This document shows, one piece after another, positions 1 through 6,384 of a stretch of 10,833 nt of DNA. Source of the DNA: JAKGBX01 sp965366835 (GTDB taxonomy: Bacteria > Pseudomonadota > Alphaproteobacteria > Rhodobacterales > Rhodobacteraceae); NCBI GenBank assembly GCA_965366835.1, contig CBDUGF010000126.1:1-10833 (forward strand), given 5' to 3'. A program made the position numbers and the translations under genes. Within the stretch, counting starts at the first letter, position 1, and each line of letters opens with the position of its first letter. The notes beneath the pieces are model-generated. The model did no database searches, had not been told where the DNA came from, and worked only from the letters and a program-made list of their open reading frames with translations.

Positions 1-303
1 AAGGGCCGACAATATCGCCAGCACCCGCTTGCCCCGGTGCGGCAGCAGGTTGATGATGGCATCGACGCCCAGATGCGAGGTGACCTTGAAGCCGTAGGTG
101 ATGCCGAACAGAACCAGCCAGGCAAACAGGATCAGCACGACCTCAAGCCCCCAGATCAGGCTGGAATTGAAGACATACCGCAACACCACGTTTACGAAGG
201 TGACAAGGGTCATGACCCCCAGCAAGGCGGCCAGCGAGGTCTCCTCGAATGCGTTGACAAACCGGCCCAGCCCCGATTTCGGCTCATAGCGATGTGCGCT
301 CAT
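1..303 (-). CDS. dctQ: TRAP transporter small permease subunit DctQ (partial, C-terminus outside window)
   Basis: This is the small membrane subunit of a tripartite ATP-independent periplasmic (TRAP) transporter. It works with the large permease DctM and the binding protein DctP to import C4-dicarboxylates or similar organic acids, using an ion gradient. The visible 101 residues start MSAHRYEPKS and contain two hydrophobic segments, about residues 23-45 and 49-72, separated by a short loop. The NVVLRYVF stretch (37-44) ending the first helix and the following polar turn are typical of DctQ. The ATG at 303-301 follows a good Shine-Dalgarno GGAGG with a 6-nt spacer. The reading frame is still open at the window edge, so about 60-80 residues with two more expected helices are missing, and dctM should follow. 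It lies downstream of dctP and a terminator-like hairpin. The family call is firm; the substrate is inferred from the neighbouring dctBD genes. Confidence 0.9.
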   Translation of the reverse strand, partial: MSAHRYEPKSGLGRFVNAFEETSLAALLGVMTLVTFVNVVLRYVFNSSLIWGLEVVLILFAWLVLFGITYGFKVTSHLGVDAIINLLPHRGKRVLAILSAL

Positions 304-332
304 GTCAGTCCTCCCATGCCCCCAGACCGTTG

Positions 333-361
333 AAAAAATGGCCCGGGACATCCCGGGCCAT
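333..361 (-). terminator. Hairpin plus T-run between dctP and dctQ (terminator or attenuator)
   Basis: A perfect 10-bp GC-rich stem (ATGGCCCGGG paired with CCCGGGCCAT, loop of four bases) sits 20 bp past the dctP stop. On the minus strand it is followed by six T residues. It has the form of an intrinsic terminator in the middle of the dctPQM unit. Partial read-through would give more binding protein than permease, a common arrangement for binding-protein-dependent transporters. It could also protect the 3' end of dctP mRNA. Confidence 0.8.
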
Positions 362-380
362 CTTCGGCTTGCATTGCGAT

Positions 381-1385
381 TTACATCGACTCGTTGACTG
401 CTTGCGCCGCCGCGATGTTTTCGGCCCCCACATCCGCTTCGAACTGCGACCAGACGGGCTTCATCGCTTCGACCCATGCAGCGCGCTGCTCCGGGCCAAG
501 CTCGACGATCTTGCCGCCGGCATCCAGAATGGCCTGACGGGCGTCGGCATCCACCTGGGCCACGGCCGCGTTGCGCTCGACGGTGACTTCTTCCAGGATT
601 TTCAGCAGCTGGTCGCGCGTATCCGCGTCCAGGCTGTCCAGCCAGTCGACGCTGGACACCACCAGGTAGTCGATGATGCCGTGGTTGGTCTCGGTCACGC
701 CGTCCTGAACCTCAAAGAATTTCTGGCCGTAGATGTTCGACCAGGTGTTCTCCTGCCCGTCGACAACGCCGGTCTGCAGCGCGCCGTAAACCTCGGAAAA
801 GGCCATCGGTTGCGGCGAGGCGCCCAGCGCGTTCATCTGCGCAACCAGCACATCCGAAGGCTGTACCCGGAATTTCAGGCCCTTGGCATCCGATGGCAGC
901 ATCAGCGGCTTGTTGGCCGAGATTTGCTTCATGCCGTTGTGCCAGAATTCCAGGCCCATCAGGCCACGACGCTCCATCGAGCTCTTCATCGCCTCACCGG
1001 CGTCGGATTTCTGGAACGCATCGACCGCTTCAACGTTCTTGAACATGAAGGGCAGGTCGAAAATCTGGAACTGCTTGGTGAAGGCTTCGAATTTCGACAG
1101 CGACGGCGCCGCCATCTGGACGTCGCCCTGCAGCATCGCCTCAAGCACCTGATCGTCGTCATAGAGCGTCGAGTTCGGGAACACCTCCATGCACATCTTG
1201 CCGTTCATTTCCTCGTTGACGCGCTTTTGCAGCAGCGAGGCGGCGATCCCCTTGGGGTGTTTGTCGGTGTTGGTCACATGGGCGAACTTGACCACGATCT
1301 CGCCGTCGTCGCAGTCGTTGGCCGTTGCGGCGCCGGCGGTGACAGCCAGGGCCAGTGCTGTTGCAGCAGTCGTCAGGAATTTCAT
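381..1385 (-). CDS. dctP: TRAP transporter substrate-binding protein DctP
   Basis: This is the periplasmic binding protein that captures the substrate, probably a C4-dicarboxylate such as malate, succinate or fumarate, and delivers it to DctQM. The 334-residue product has a clear Sec signal peptide (MKFLTTAATALALAVTAGAA, likely cut after A22 in TATA-ND). The mature protein has the DctP-family order: a first lobe beginning IVVKFAHVTN, then FRVQPSD at 172-178 whose Arg173 is at the place of the conserved carboxylate-binding arginine, and FSEVYGALQTGVVDGQEN at 196-213. Length is normal for the family. I chose the ATG at 1385 because GGAGG lies 7 nt before it; an in-frame ATG at 1400 is upstream of that site. 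Cys25 and Cys65 could form a disulfide, which I infer only from their presence in an exported protein. It is preceded by a long regulatory gap and followed by a hairpin and dctQ. Confidence 0.95.
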   Translation of the reverse strand: MKFLTTAATALALAVTAGAATANDCDDGEIVVKFAHVTNTDKHPKGIAASLLQKRVNEEMNGKMCMEVFPNSTLYDDDQVLEAMLQGDVQMAAPSLSKFEAFTKQFQIFDLPFMFKNVEAVDAFQKSDAGEAMKSSMERRGLMGLEFWHNGMKQISANKPLMLPSDAKGLKFRVQPSDVLVAQMNALGASPQPMAFSEVYGALQTGVVDGQENTWSNIYGQKFFEVQDGVTETNHGIIDYLVVSSVDWLDSLDADTRDQLLKILEEVTVERNAAVAQVDADARQAILDAGGKIVELGPEQRAAWVEAMKPVWSQFEADVGAENIAAAQAVNESM

Positions 1386-1691
1386 ATGGTTTCCTCCCAA
1401 GAGTTCAATTTCGACACCCGGAAAATCGGGCAGACCTCCCCATGATCACGACGCCGTGACCTTTGGTAAAGCCCGGTTATGGCGCATTCAAACTCGCAGC
1501 TTTTTATGTTTTGTTTACAATTGATTGCGCGACTGAGCTAATCTCTTCAAGAAGGCCGGTCAGCTGGTTTGTGCGGTTTTCCGCACGGTTTCACCGCAAG
1601 CCTGTGTGAAAAACCGCGCAGGCGGGTCCGCTGATTCCAGTTCCCGTGCGATTTCCCCCAGTTGGGCAAGCCGGCCGCGCTCTGACGCAGG
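1386..1691 (-). promoter_or_regulatory. Upstream regulatory region of dctPQ(M)
   Basis: This 306-bp stretch has no supported gene. It holds the dctP ribosome site (1386-1399), an AT-rich pocket at 1501-1526 that is the best place for a promoter on the minus strand, and two related dyads at 1569-1620 described separately. I checked the minus strand for a sigma54 element (GG, 10 nt, GC). I found none; the closest, near 1446-1461, has GT in place of GC. No convincing sigma70 -35/-10 pair stands out either, so the exact start of transcription is not called. I see no terminator for the upstream gene at its end near 1692. Confidence 0.5.
1569..1620. promoter_or_regulatory. Two tandem dyads upstream of dctP, candidate DctD sites
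   Basis: The first dyad is perfect: GTGCGG at 1571-1576, a TTTT spacer, and CCGCAC at 1581-1586. The second is a weaker copy: TGTGTGA at 1603-1609, an AAAA spacer, and CCGCGC at 1614-1619. Both fit TGTGYGR-N4-CCGCRC. Their centres are 33 bp apart, about three helix turns, so they lie on nearly the same face of the DNA. They are roughly 185-235 bp before the dctP start and just upstream of the AT-rich pocket. Tandem upstream sites of this kind suit a dimeric Fis-type regulator such as the DctD encoded next door. The binding partner is inference. Confidence 0.5.
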
Positions 1692-2162
1692 CTATGGCGC
1701 CTTGCCGACCTCCCAGGTCAGCCCGAAGGTCACAAGGCCCGAAGCGCCGCCCGCATCTGTCGGCAAGAATTGCATGACAACATGGCCATGGCGGATTTCC
1801 AACCCGCCAATGCCCACGATATCGCCGCCCAGCCGGGTGCGAAACCGATGCGCATCCCCGGGATACCAGGCCAGCCCGGCGAAGGCGCTGAGCGCGCCGT
1901 TTTGCCACTCGTAGAGCCCCAGATGCGCCGCCGCCGCGATCGAGCCGCGGTCATAGCTGTTCAGATAGGCTCCGAGGGAATAGCCGATGCGGCCGCGTTC
2001 CCATGTGGCGAAAAGGCCCGGGTTGATCTCGTTGAACCCGCTCGCGCCGACATGCTTCGATCCCAGAAGCACCGAAAACCGGTCCGGCCCCGCAACAGCA
2101 GGCGCGGCGCCGATGGCGGCGCAGATCATGGCGATCAGAGGTTTTGCACATCGCAACGTCAT
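1692..2162 (-). CDS. Small exported beta-barrel-like protein of unknown function
   Basis: I do not recognise a named family. From the ATG at 2162 the product is 156 residues and starts with a signal peptide (MTLRCAKPLIAMICAAIGAA, likely cut after AVA at residue 24). The mature part has short alternating stretches with aromatic ends (FSVLLGSKHVG, YSLGAYLNSY, HLGLYEWQNG, LSAFAGLAWY, HVVMQFLP, VTFGLTWEV). This pattern fits a small outer-membrane barrel. SKHVG (35-39) followed by NEINPGL (44-50) resembles a motif I recall from uncharacterised proteins in many proteobacteria, but I cannot name it. An ATG at 2174 (adding MGKT) and one at 2219 are possible; I prefer 2162 because AGAAGGA lies 11 nt before it and the signal peptide is then compact. 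It lies on the same strand between dctD and dctP, about 160 bp after dctD, so a link to dicarboxylate uptake is possible but unproven. Confidence 0.7.
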   Translation of the reverse strand: MTLRCAKPLIAMICAAIGAAPAVAGPDRFSVLLGSKHVGASGFNEINPGLFATWERGRIGYSLGAYLNSYDRGSIAAAAHLGLYEWQNGALSAFAGLAWYPGDAHRFRTRLGGDIVGIGGLEIRHGHVVMQFLPTDAGGASGLVTFGLTWEVGKAP

Positions 2163-2323
2163 GGTCTTGCCCATCCTTCTCGCGCGCAGGCCCCTTGCGC
2201 GGTTTCGTCGTGCCAGCATGGCCCCGGCCGACCAGTTGCATCAAGCCGCCAGTCGCACAGGTGTAAAATCGAAAGAGATATGTCTCAATTTCAGCACGTT
2301 GGCTGGCAAAGCTGCGAATTTAG

Positions 2324-3553
2324 TCAGCGCCGGTAGTCCTCGGGCCGGATACCATAGCGCGCCAGCTTGTCGTAAAAAGTCTTGCGCGGCAGCTTCAGCG
2401 CCTCTGCCGCCCGGCTGGCCTTGCCGTTGGCGCGCTCCAGCGCCACGATCAGCAGCGATCGCTCCACCCGCGCGATCTGCTCGGCAAGGCCCAGTTCGGC
2501 CCCGGCTTCGACGTCCTCGGGCGCGCCCAGCACCAGCCGCATCGCCGCGCTCATCAAGGCGCGCGCATTTCCTGGCCAGTCCTGCGCCATCAGCTCGGCC
2601 AATCTGTCGGGGGCGATTTCCGGCGGGGTCAGCCCGGCCTGCTCGGCGGCCTGGGCGACGTAGTGGCGAAACAGAACCGGGATATCCTCGGGCCGCTCGC
2701 TCAGCGCCGGAACCCGCACCCGCATCACGTCGAGGCGATAGAACAGCTCGGCGCTGAACATGCCCTGCGCCGCCCGCGCCGCCAGATCGCTCGTCGTTCC
2801 CGCGATCACCCGCGCCCCGGCGCCCCGTTCCAGCCGCTCCAGCAGGGCATATTGCGCCGCCTCGGGCATCGCCGCGACCTCATCGAGAAACAGCGCGCCG
2901 CCCGCCGCCTCGGCGCACAGCGCCTCCATCTCAGCCACCGTCACACCGGCCGCCGGGCGCTTCACAAACGGCCCATGCGCCTGCTCCGACATCAGGTGAA
3001 TCACTTCGGCCACCTTGGAAATCCCACTGCCCGGCGGCCCGGTGACCAGCACTTCGGCTTTTGTCGCCGCAACGTTGCGCACCTTGGCGCGCAGCTCTCT
3101 TGCCAGCGCGGAGGTGCCGAAAATCATCCGCGCCGCCGGGTCGCCGGCTTCCAGCTGCGCCTTCAGGCGCCGGTTTTCCAGAACCAGCCCGCGGGTCTTC
3201 AGCGCGCGCTCGATCACCGCGATCAGATCGGCGGGCGCACAGGGCTTTTCGAGAAAATCGAACGCGCCCTGCCCCATCGCCCGCACCGCCATCGGAATGT
3301 CGCCCTCGCCGGTCAGCAGGATCACCGGCAGTTCCGCATCCACGCCCTGCGCATGCTCGAGCAAATGGAAGCCATCGCGTCCCGGCATGCGGATATCCGA
3401 CACGATCACCCCTGCGAAGCCGGGCTTGATATGATCCTTGGCCGCCACAAACGACCCCGCCACCAGCGGCTCGAGCCCGTGCAGCTCCAGCGTCTGATGC
3501 ATCGCCGTGCGCACCGCCACATCGTCATCGACAAAAAGCACCCGCCGGATCAT
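2324..3553 (-). CDS. dctD: DctD-like NtrC-family response regulator lacking GAFTGA and the Walker A lysine
   Basis: This is the response regulator partner of DctB, which should switch dct transport genes in answer to dicarboxylates. The 409-residue product has three parts. The receiver (about 1-120) has the acidic pocket D9-D11, phospho-acceptor D53 in VSDIRMPG, T81 and K103, so it should be phosphorylated. The central AAA+ domain (about 140-330) is degenerate. Walker A reads GPPGSGIS (172-179) with Ile178 where lysine is expected. The GAFTGA loop that contacts sigma54 is absent, and the Walker A to Walker B distance is about 19 residues shorter than in E. coli NtrC as I recall it. The Walker B LFLDEV (221-226) and GNAR (about 338-341) remain, but the usual FRxDL arginine is replaced in FSAEL. 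The C-terminal Fis-type helix-turn-helix (about 375-409) looks intact. It probably acts on sigma70 promoters. The ATG at 3553 overlaps the dctB stop by 4 nt (ATGA), implying translational coupling. Confidence 0.92.
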   Translation of the reverse strand: MIRRVLFVDDDVAVRTAMHQTLELHGLEPLVAGSFVAAKDHIKPGFAGVIVSDIRMPGRDGFHLLEHAQGVDAELPVILLTGEGDIPMAVRAMGQGAFDFLEKPCAPADLIAVIERALKTRGLVLENRRLKAQLEAGDPAARMIFGTSALARELRAKVRNVAATKAEVLVTGPPGSGISKVAEVIHLMSEQAHGPFVKRPAAGVTVAEMEALCAEAAGGALFLDEVAAMPEAAQYALLERLERGAGARVIAGTTSDLAARAAQGMFSAELFYRLDVMRVRVPALSERPEDIPVLFRHYVAQAAEQAGLTPPEIAPDRLAELMAQDWPGNARALMSAAMRLVLGAPEDVEAGAELGLAEQIARVERSLLIVALERANGKASRAAEALKLPRKTFYDKLARYGIRPEDYRR

Positions 3554-5247
3554 GCCGCCGCCGCCTCCTCGCGCCAATGGTCAAGCTCGACCGTGAATGT
3601 CGCGCCCCGGCCATCGGCGGCATTGCTGCCCCGGATATTGCCGCCGAAGCTCTGCACCAGGCCATAGGAAATCGACAGGCCCAGTCCCATGCCTTCTTCG
3701 GTCGCGCCGCCGACTTCCTTGGTCGAATAGAACGGTTCGAAAATCTTTTCGGGATCGGCGATGCCCGGCCCGGTATCGCGCACGGTGACGGTCAGCCGCG
3801 GCCCGGTCTGCACCGCGATGGTGATGCGCTTCTCGCCCGTCTGCCCGGCCATTGCATCGACCGCGTTGTTGATCAGGTTCACAAACACCTGCGCCAGCCG
3901 TACCTCGCCGCCCAGCGCAGGAATGGCCTTGGCGGGCCGCTGCCAGTCGAGCTTGACACCGGCCTTGCGCACCCGCGCCTCGGTCAGTTCCACCGCGCTG
4001 TCGATCACCTGGGCCAGATCGACCCGCCCCATCGGCTCGCTTTCATTGCGCGCAAAGGCCCGCAGGTTCTTGATGATCCGCGCCGCCCGCGCCGCCAGCG
4101 CCGAAATCCGGTTCAGGTTCTCGCCCGCCATCTGCGGCTGGCCCCGGTCGAGAAACGCCGCGCCGTTCTCGGCAAACTGGCGGATCGCCATCAGCGGCTG
4201 ATTGAGCTCATGGCTGATCCCGGCGCTCATCTGGCCCAGCGCATTCAGCTTGCCGGCCTGCACCAGGTCGGCTTGCGCCTTCTTCAGCTCGGCGGTGCGC
4301 GCCTCGACCCGCGCTTCCAGCAGCCGGTTGACCTCGGTCAGCGCCCGCCGCCGCTCCATCGCCAGGAACAGAAGCGCACCGAAGGCCAGCCAAAGCGCGG
4401 CAAACACCGCCGCCTGCAATCCCGCCAGCCGCCTGGCAGGGTCGATACCCACCAGCGCCTCGGCCCGCATCCCGATGACCGGCAAATCCTTGGTCAGATG
4501 CAGAGCGCGCGCCGGAATATAGGCGCCCCAATCGACCCGCCAGATCTCATGGCCGCTCACCAGGCGGCTTTCGAACCCGCTCACCGGCGCGCCCGGCGAA
4601 TGCAGGCCATCGGCCCTGTTGTTGCTATCGCGCTGCCAGAACAGGATTTCCGACCGGTTCGAAATGAAAACCTCGCCGCGCCGGTCGGTGAAGAACACCA
4701 CCGGGCGGCTGCCGCGCCAGGCCCATTCGACATTTTGCAGATCGACGACAACCACCAGCGCACCCTGCACCCGCCCGTCGGGCCCGAATTCGGGCGCGGC
4801 AAAGAAATAGGCGCGCCGCCCGTCAGGCACCACGGCGTGGCCGGTTCCCAGCGCCCCCTGCATTGCCCGCGCCACATGGGCGCCGCGCGCACCGTCTGTC
4901 CCGGGCTGCGCCGCCGCCATCACCTGCCCGGACCGGTCGACATGCAGGATGTTCAGCGCCGAGGTCTTGTCGGCCGCTTCCAGAAACAGCGCCTCGACCG
5001 CCGCCCGGTCGCCACTCCCCAGCGCCGGATGATCGGCCAGCAGAACCGCCAAGTCCTGATAGCGTTGCAGATGCCCGGTGACACGGTCCGCCGCCAGCGC
5101 CAGATCGGCCCGGCCGCGCTGTGCCAGCTGATCCAGCGCCTGGCCCAGCCCATAGCGATAGACCCCGGCGGTCATCGCTGCCACCAGCAGAACAAAGCCG
5201 AGGCTCAGCCCGGCGCGTCGGATTAGCCCAATGTCCATCGCAGGCAT
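3550..5247 (-). CDS. dctB: C4-dicarboxylate sensor histidine kinase DctB
   Basis: This inner-membrane kinase senses dicarboxylates in the periplasm and phosphorylates DctD. The 565-residue product has a first membrane helix at about 10-31, a periplasmic sensor region of about 240 residues (31-273, the place of the double PAS-like domain in DctB), and a second helix at about 274-297. A coiled-coil linker (about 300-335) follows. The transmitter shows the H-box SAGISHELNQP with His346, N-box NLINNAVDAM (457-466), D-box DTGPGI (491-496), F-box EPFYSTK (504-510) and G-box GMGLGLS (519-525). All catalytic motifs look intact. Length fits the family. Starts at 5247 and 5238 are both possible; neither has a clear Shine-Dalgarno site, so the start is less certain than the rest. 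It leads the dctBD pair and overlaps dctD by 4 nt. The exact ligand cannot be read from the sequence. Confidence 0.93.
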   Translation of the reverse strand: MPAMDIGLIRRAGLSLGFVLLVAAMTAGVYRYGLGQALDQLAQRGRADLALAADRVTGHLQRYQDLAVLLADHPALGSGDRAAVEALFLEAADKTSALNILHVDRSGQVMAAAQPGTDGARGAHVARAMQGALGTGHAVVPDGRRAYFFAAPEFGPDGRVQGALVVVVDLQNVEWAWRGSRPVVFFTDRRGEVFISNRSEILFWQRDSNNRADGLHSPGAPVSGFESRLVSGHEIWRVDWGAYIPARALHLTKDLPVIGMRAEALVGIDPARRLAGLQAAVFAALWLAFGALLFLAMERRRALTEVNRLLEARVEARTAELKKAQADLVQAGKLNALGQMSAGISHELNQPLMAIRQFAENGAAFLDRGQPQMAGENLNRISALAARAARIIKNLRAFARNESEPMGRVDLAQVIDSAVELTEARVRKAGVKLDWQRPAKAIPALGGEVRLAQVFVNLINNAVDAMAGQTGEKRITIAVQTGPRLTVTVRDTGPGIADPEKIFEPFYSTKEVGGATEEGMGLGLSISYGLVQSFGGNIRGSNAADGRGATFTVELDHWREEAAAA

Positions 5248-5253
5248 TTAAAA

Positions 5254-5297
5254 CGTTTCGAGCCAAAGATGAAACGCGAACTTGCGCTCGAAACGCG
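5254..5297. promoter_or_regulatory. Inverted and direct repeats just upstream of dctB
   Basis: CGTTTC at 5254-5259 and GAAACG at 5271-5276 form an inverted repeat with an 11-nt spacer, ending only 7 bp from the dctB start. GAAACGCG occurs at 5271-5278 and again at 5290-5297, a direct repeat with a 19-bp period. These could be an operator for dctB. The arms are short, so chance is a real alternative. Confidence 0.25.
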
Positions 5298-5401
5298 CAC
5301 TCCCACCCGGAATCCCGGGCGCTACCGCCCCTGGCTGACATCAACCTGCGCGGCGCCAGACGGCGCTGATGCACCGCGCTTCGCAGCCGCCAACCGCCCG
5401 C

Positions 5402-5422
5402 CGAATTTTCGCAGAAAATTCG
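5402..5422 (-). terminator. Perfect hairpin downstream of the Lrp-family gene
   Basis: CGAATTTTC at 5402-5410 and GAAAATTCG at 5414-5422 form a perfect 9-bp stem with a GCA loop, 8 bp past the stop of the minus-strand regulator gene. There is no T-run outside the stem, so it is not a textbook intrinsic terminator. The T tract is within the stem. It may still mark the 3' end of the transcript or stabilise it. The remaining 150 bp up to dctB holds no gene. Confidence 0.45.
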
Positions 5423-5430
5423 CGCCCCGC

Positions 5431-5892
5431 TCACAATGGCAGCGCCACCCCCGCCTTGATCTCCTCCATCGACAAAAGCGCGGTCACGTTATGCACCTTC
5501 ACCTCGGAAATCAGCGCCTGGTAGAAGGCGTCATAAGCCCGTGCGTTCTTCACCCGCACTTTCAGGATATAGTCGATATCCCCGGCCAGGCGATGCGCTT
5601 CCTGCACCTCGGGGCGATCCTTCAGCGCCTTGAGAAACCGCGCCTGCCAATCCGCCTCATGCTCGCTGGTGCGGATCAGCACGAAGAAACAAGCCTCGAA
5701 TCCCAACGCCTCGGCATCGAGCAAGACCGTCTGCTGGCGGATCACCCCGGCCTCGCGCATCTTGCGAATCCGGTTCCACACCGGCGTCTTGGAAGAGCCC
5801 ACTTCGCGGGCGATATCGTCGAGAGATTGCGCCGCATCGCGCTGCAACTCCGAGAGGATTTTCCTGTCCAGATCATCGAGCCGAACCGTCAT
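5431..5892 (-). CDS. Lrp/AsnC family transcriptional regulator
   Basis: This is a feast/famine-type DNA-binding regulator. The 153-residue product starts MTVRLDDLDRKILSELQ and has an N-terminal winged helix-turn-helix (about 5-50, with DDIAREVGSSKTPVWNRIRK as recognition region). A C-terminal ligand-binding/oligomerisation RAM domain (about 64-150) follows; its GDIDYILKV stretch (104-112) is at the usual ligand-site turn. Length is normal for the family. The ATG at 5892 is chosen because the conserved start of the domain begins there and GGGGAG lies 9 nt before it; an ATG at 5934 would add 14 residues lying over the intergenic inverted repeat. It is transcribed away from the cys operon across a 150-bp shared region. 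That suggests it controls that operon and itself, perhaps in response to a sulfur amino acid. The ligand is inference. Confidence 0.93.
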   Translation of the reverse strand: MTVRLDDLDRKILSELQRDAAQSLDDIAREVGSSKTPVWNRIRKMREAGVIRQQTVLLDAEALGFEACFFVLIRTSEHEADWQARFLKALKDRPEVQEAHRLAGDIDYILKVRVKNARAYDAFYQALISEVKVHNVTALLSMEEIKAGVALPL

Positions 5893-5920
5893 CCCGCCAA
5901 ACTCCCCTGTTTGCGAACAA

Positions 5921-5947
5921 TTCCGGCACCTCAAGCAGAAACCGGAA
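5921..5947. promoter_or_regulatory. Inverted repeat in the Lrp/cys divergent promoter region
   Basis: TTCCGG at 5921-5926 and CCGGAA at 5942-5947 are perfect inverted arms around a 15-nt spacer. Two more short dyads flank it: TGTT-TGCG-AACA at 5908-5919 and GAAC-GAGT-GTTC at 5945-5956. All lie between the two divergent genes, close to the Lrp-family start. They are good candidates for autoregulation, but the binding protein is not known from sequence. Confidence 0.4.
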
Positions 5948-5984
5948 CGAGTGTTCTTATCTCACCGCCTATCTGGCGCTATCG

Positions 5985-6003
5985 TGGAATTATTTCCTAT
6001 ATT
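5985..6003 (+). promoter_or_regulatory. Lrp-like AT-rich dyad overlapping the likely cys operon promoter
   Basis: The 15-mer at 5985-5999 contains GGAATTATTTCC, a dyad with an AT-rich centre. By eye it matches 11 of 15 positions of the E. coli Lrp consensus YAGHAWATTWTDCTR. It overlaps TATATT at 5998-6003, a possible -10 box 39 bp before the first gene of the operon. No good -35 hexamer is seen 16-18 bp upstream, so an activator may be needed. Confidence 0.35.
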
Positions 6004-6042
6004 CATCCCAAGAGCAAACCCATTCTGCGAAGGAGCCCGCCC

Positions 6043-6360
6043 ATGTCAGCCCATCCGATTTCCCAGGTCGTCACCGCCAATGCGCTTGAAAGCGGCGATG
6101 TGGTCTATCTCACCGGCTGCGATGAATGGAGCGTCGAGATCACCCATGCCGAATTCATCGACGATACCGATCATGCCGAATTCCGCCTTTCGGTTGCCGA
6201 ACGGCAGTCGCGGCTGGTGGTCGATGCCCATCTCGCCTCGGTCGAGATCACCGACAATGGCCCGGTCCCGCTCACCCGCCGCGAAGCCCTGCGCGCCGCC
6301 GGTCCTTCGATCGCCTTTGGCGCCGCTGCGCAGTTCCCTGCCGCCATCGCCGCCGAATAA
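6043..6360 (+). CDS. DUF2849 family protein, first gene of the sulfite reductase operon
   Basis: This is a 105-residue soluble protein starting MSAHPISQVVTANALESGDV. It matches the DUF2849 type that I know as a small gene directly before the nitrite/sulfite reductase gene in Rhodobacterales and other alphaproteobacteria. Visible features are a VVYLTGCDEWS segment (20-30), a predicted mixed alpha/beta fold with an acidic middle (HAEFIDDTDHAEFRL), and a hydrophobic Ala-rich tail after residue 83. There is no signal peptide. The ATG at 6043 has an excellent Shine-Dalgarno AAGGAG with a 7-nt spacer, and cysI starts 24 bp after its stop. Its biochemical role is not established. Its constant position suggests a helper of sulfite reduction, siroheme enzyme assembly or electron delivery, which is inference. 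Confidence 0.85.
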   Translation: MSAHPISQVVTANALESGDVVYLTGCDEWSVEITHAEFIDDTDHAEFRLSVAERQSRLVVDAHLASVEITDNGPVPLTRREALRAAGPSIAFGAAAQFPAAIAAE

Positions 6361-6384
6361 CCTCCCACCCCCGAGGCACATCCG

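Noticed and set aside
294..1445. A 383-codon open frame on the plus strand opposite dctP
   Set aside because: There is no domain signal and the frame mirrors DctP, which has a signal peptide and family motifs.
1441..1465. Possible sigma54 promoter before dctP
   Set aside because: GG is followed after 10 nt by GT rather than GC and other consensus positions fail. The inverted TCACG/CGTGA there is short.
1770..2757. Overlapping plus-strand open frames opposite the small exported protein and dctD
   Set aside because: Low-complexity Arg/Pro/Ala-rich translations with no ribosome sites; the minus-strand frames are convincing.
3577..5226. A 549-codon open frame on the plus strand opposite dctB
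   Set aside because: The composition is rich in Arg, His, Pro and Gln as expected from a reverse frame. DctB on the minus strand has every kinase motif.
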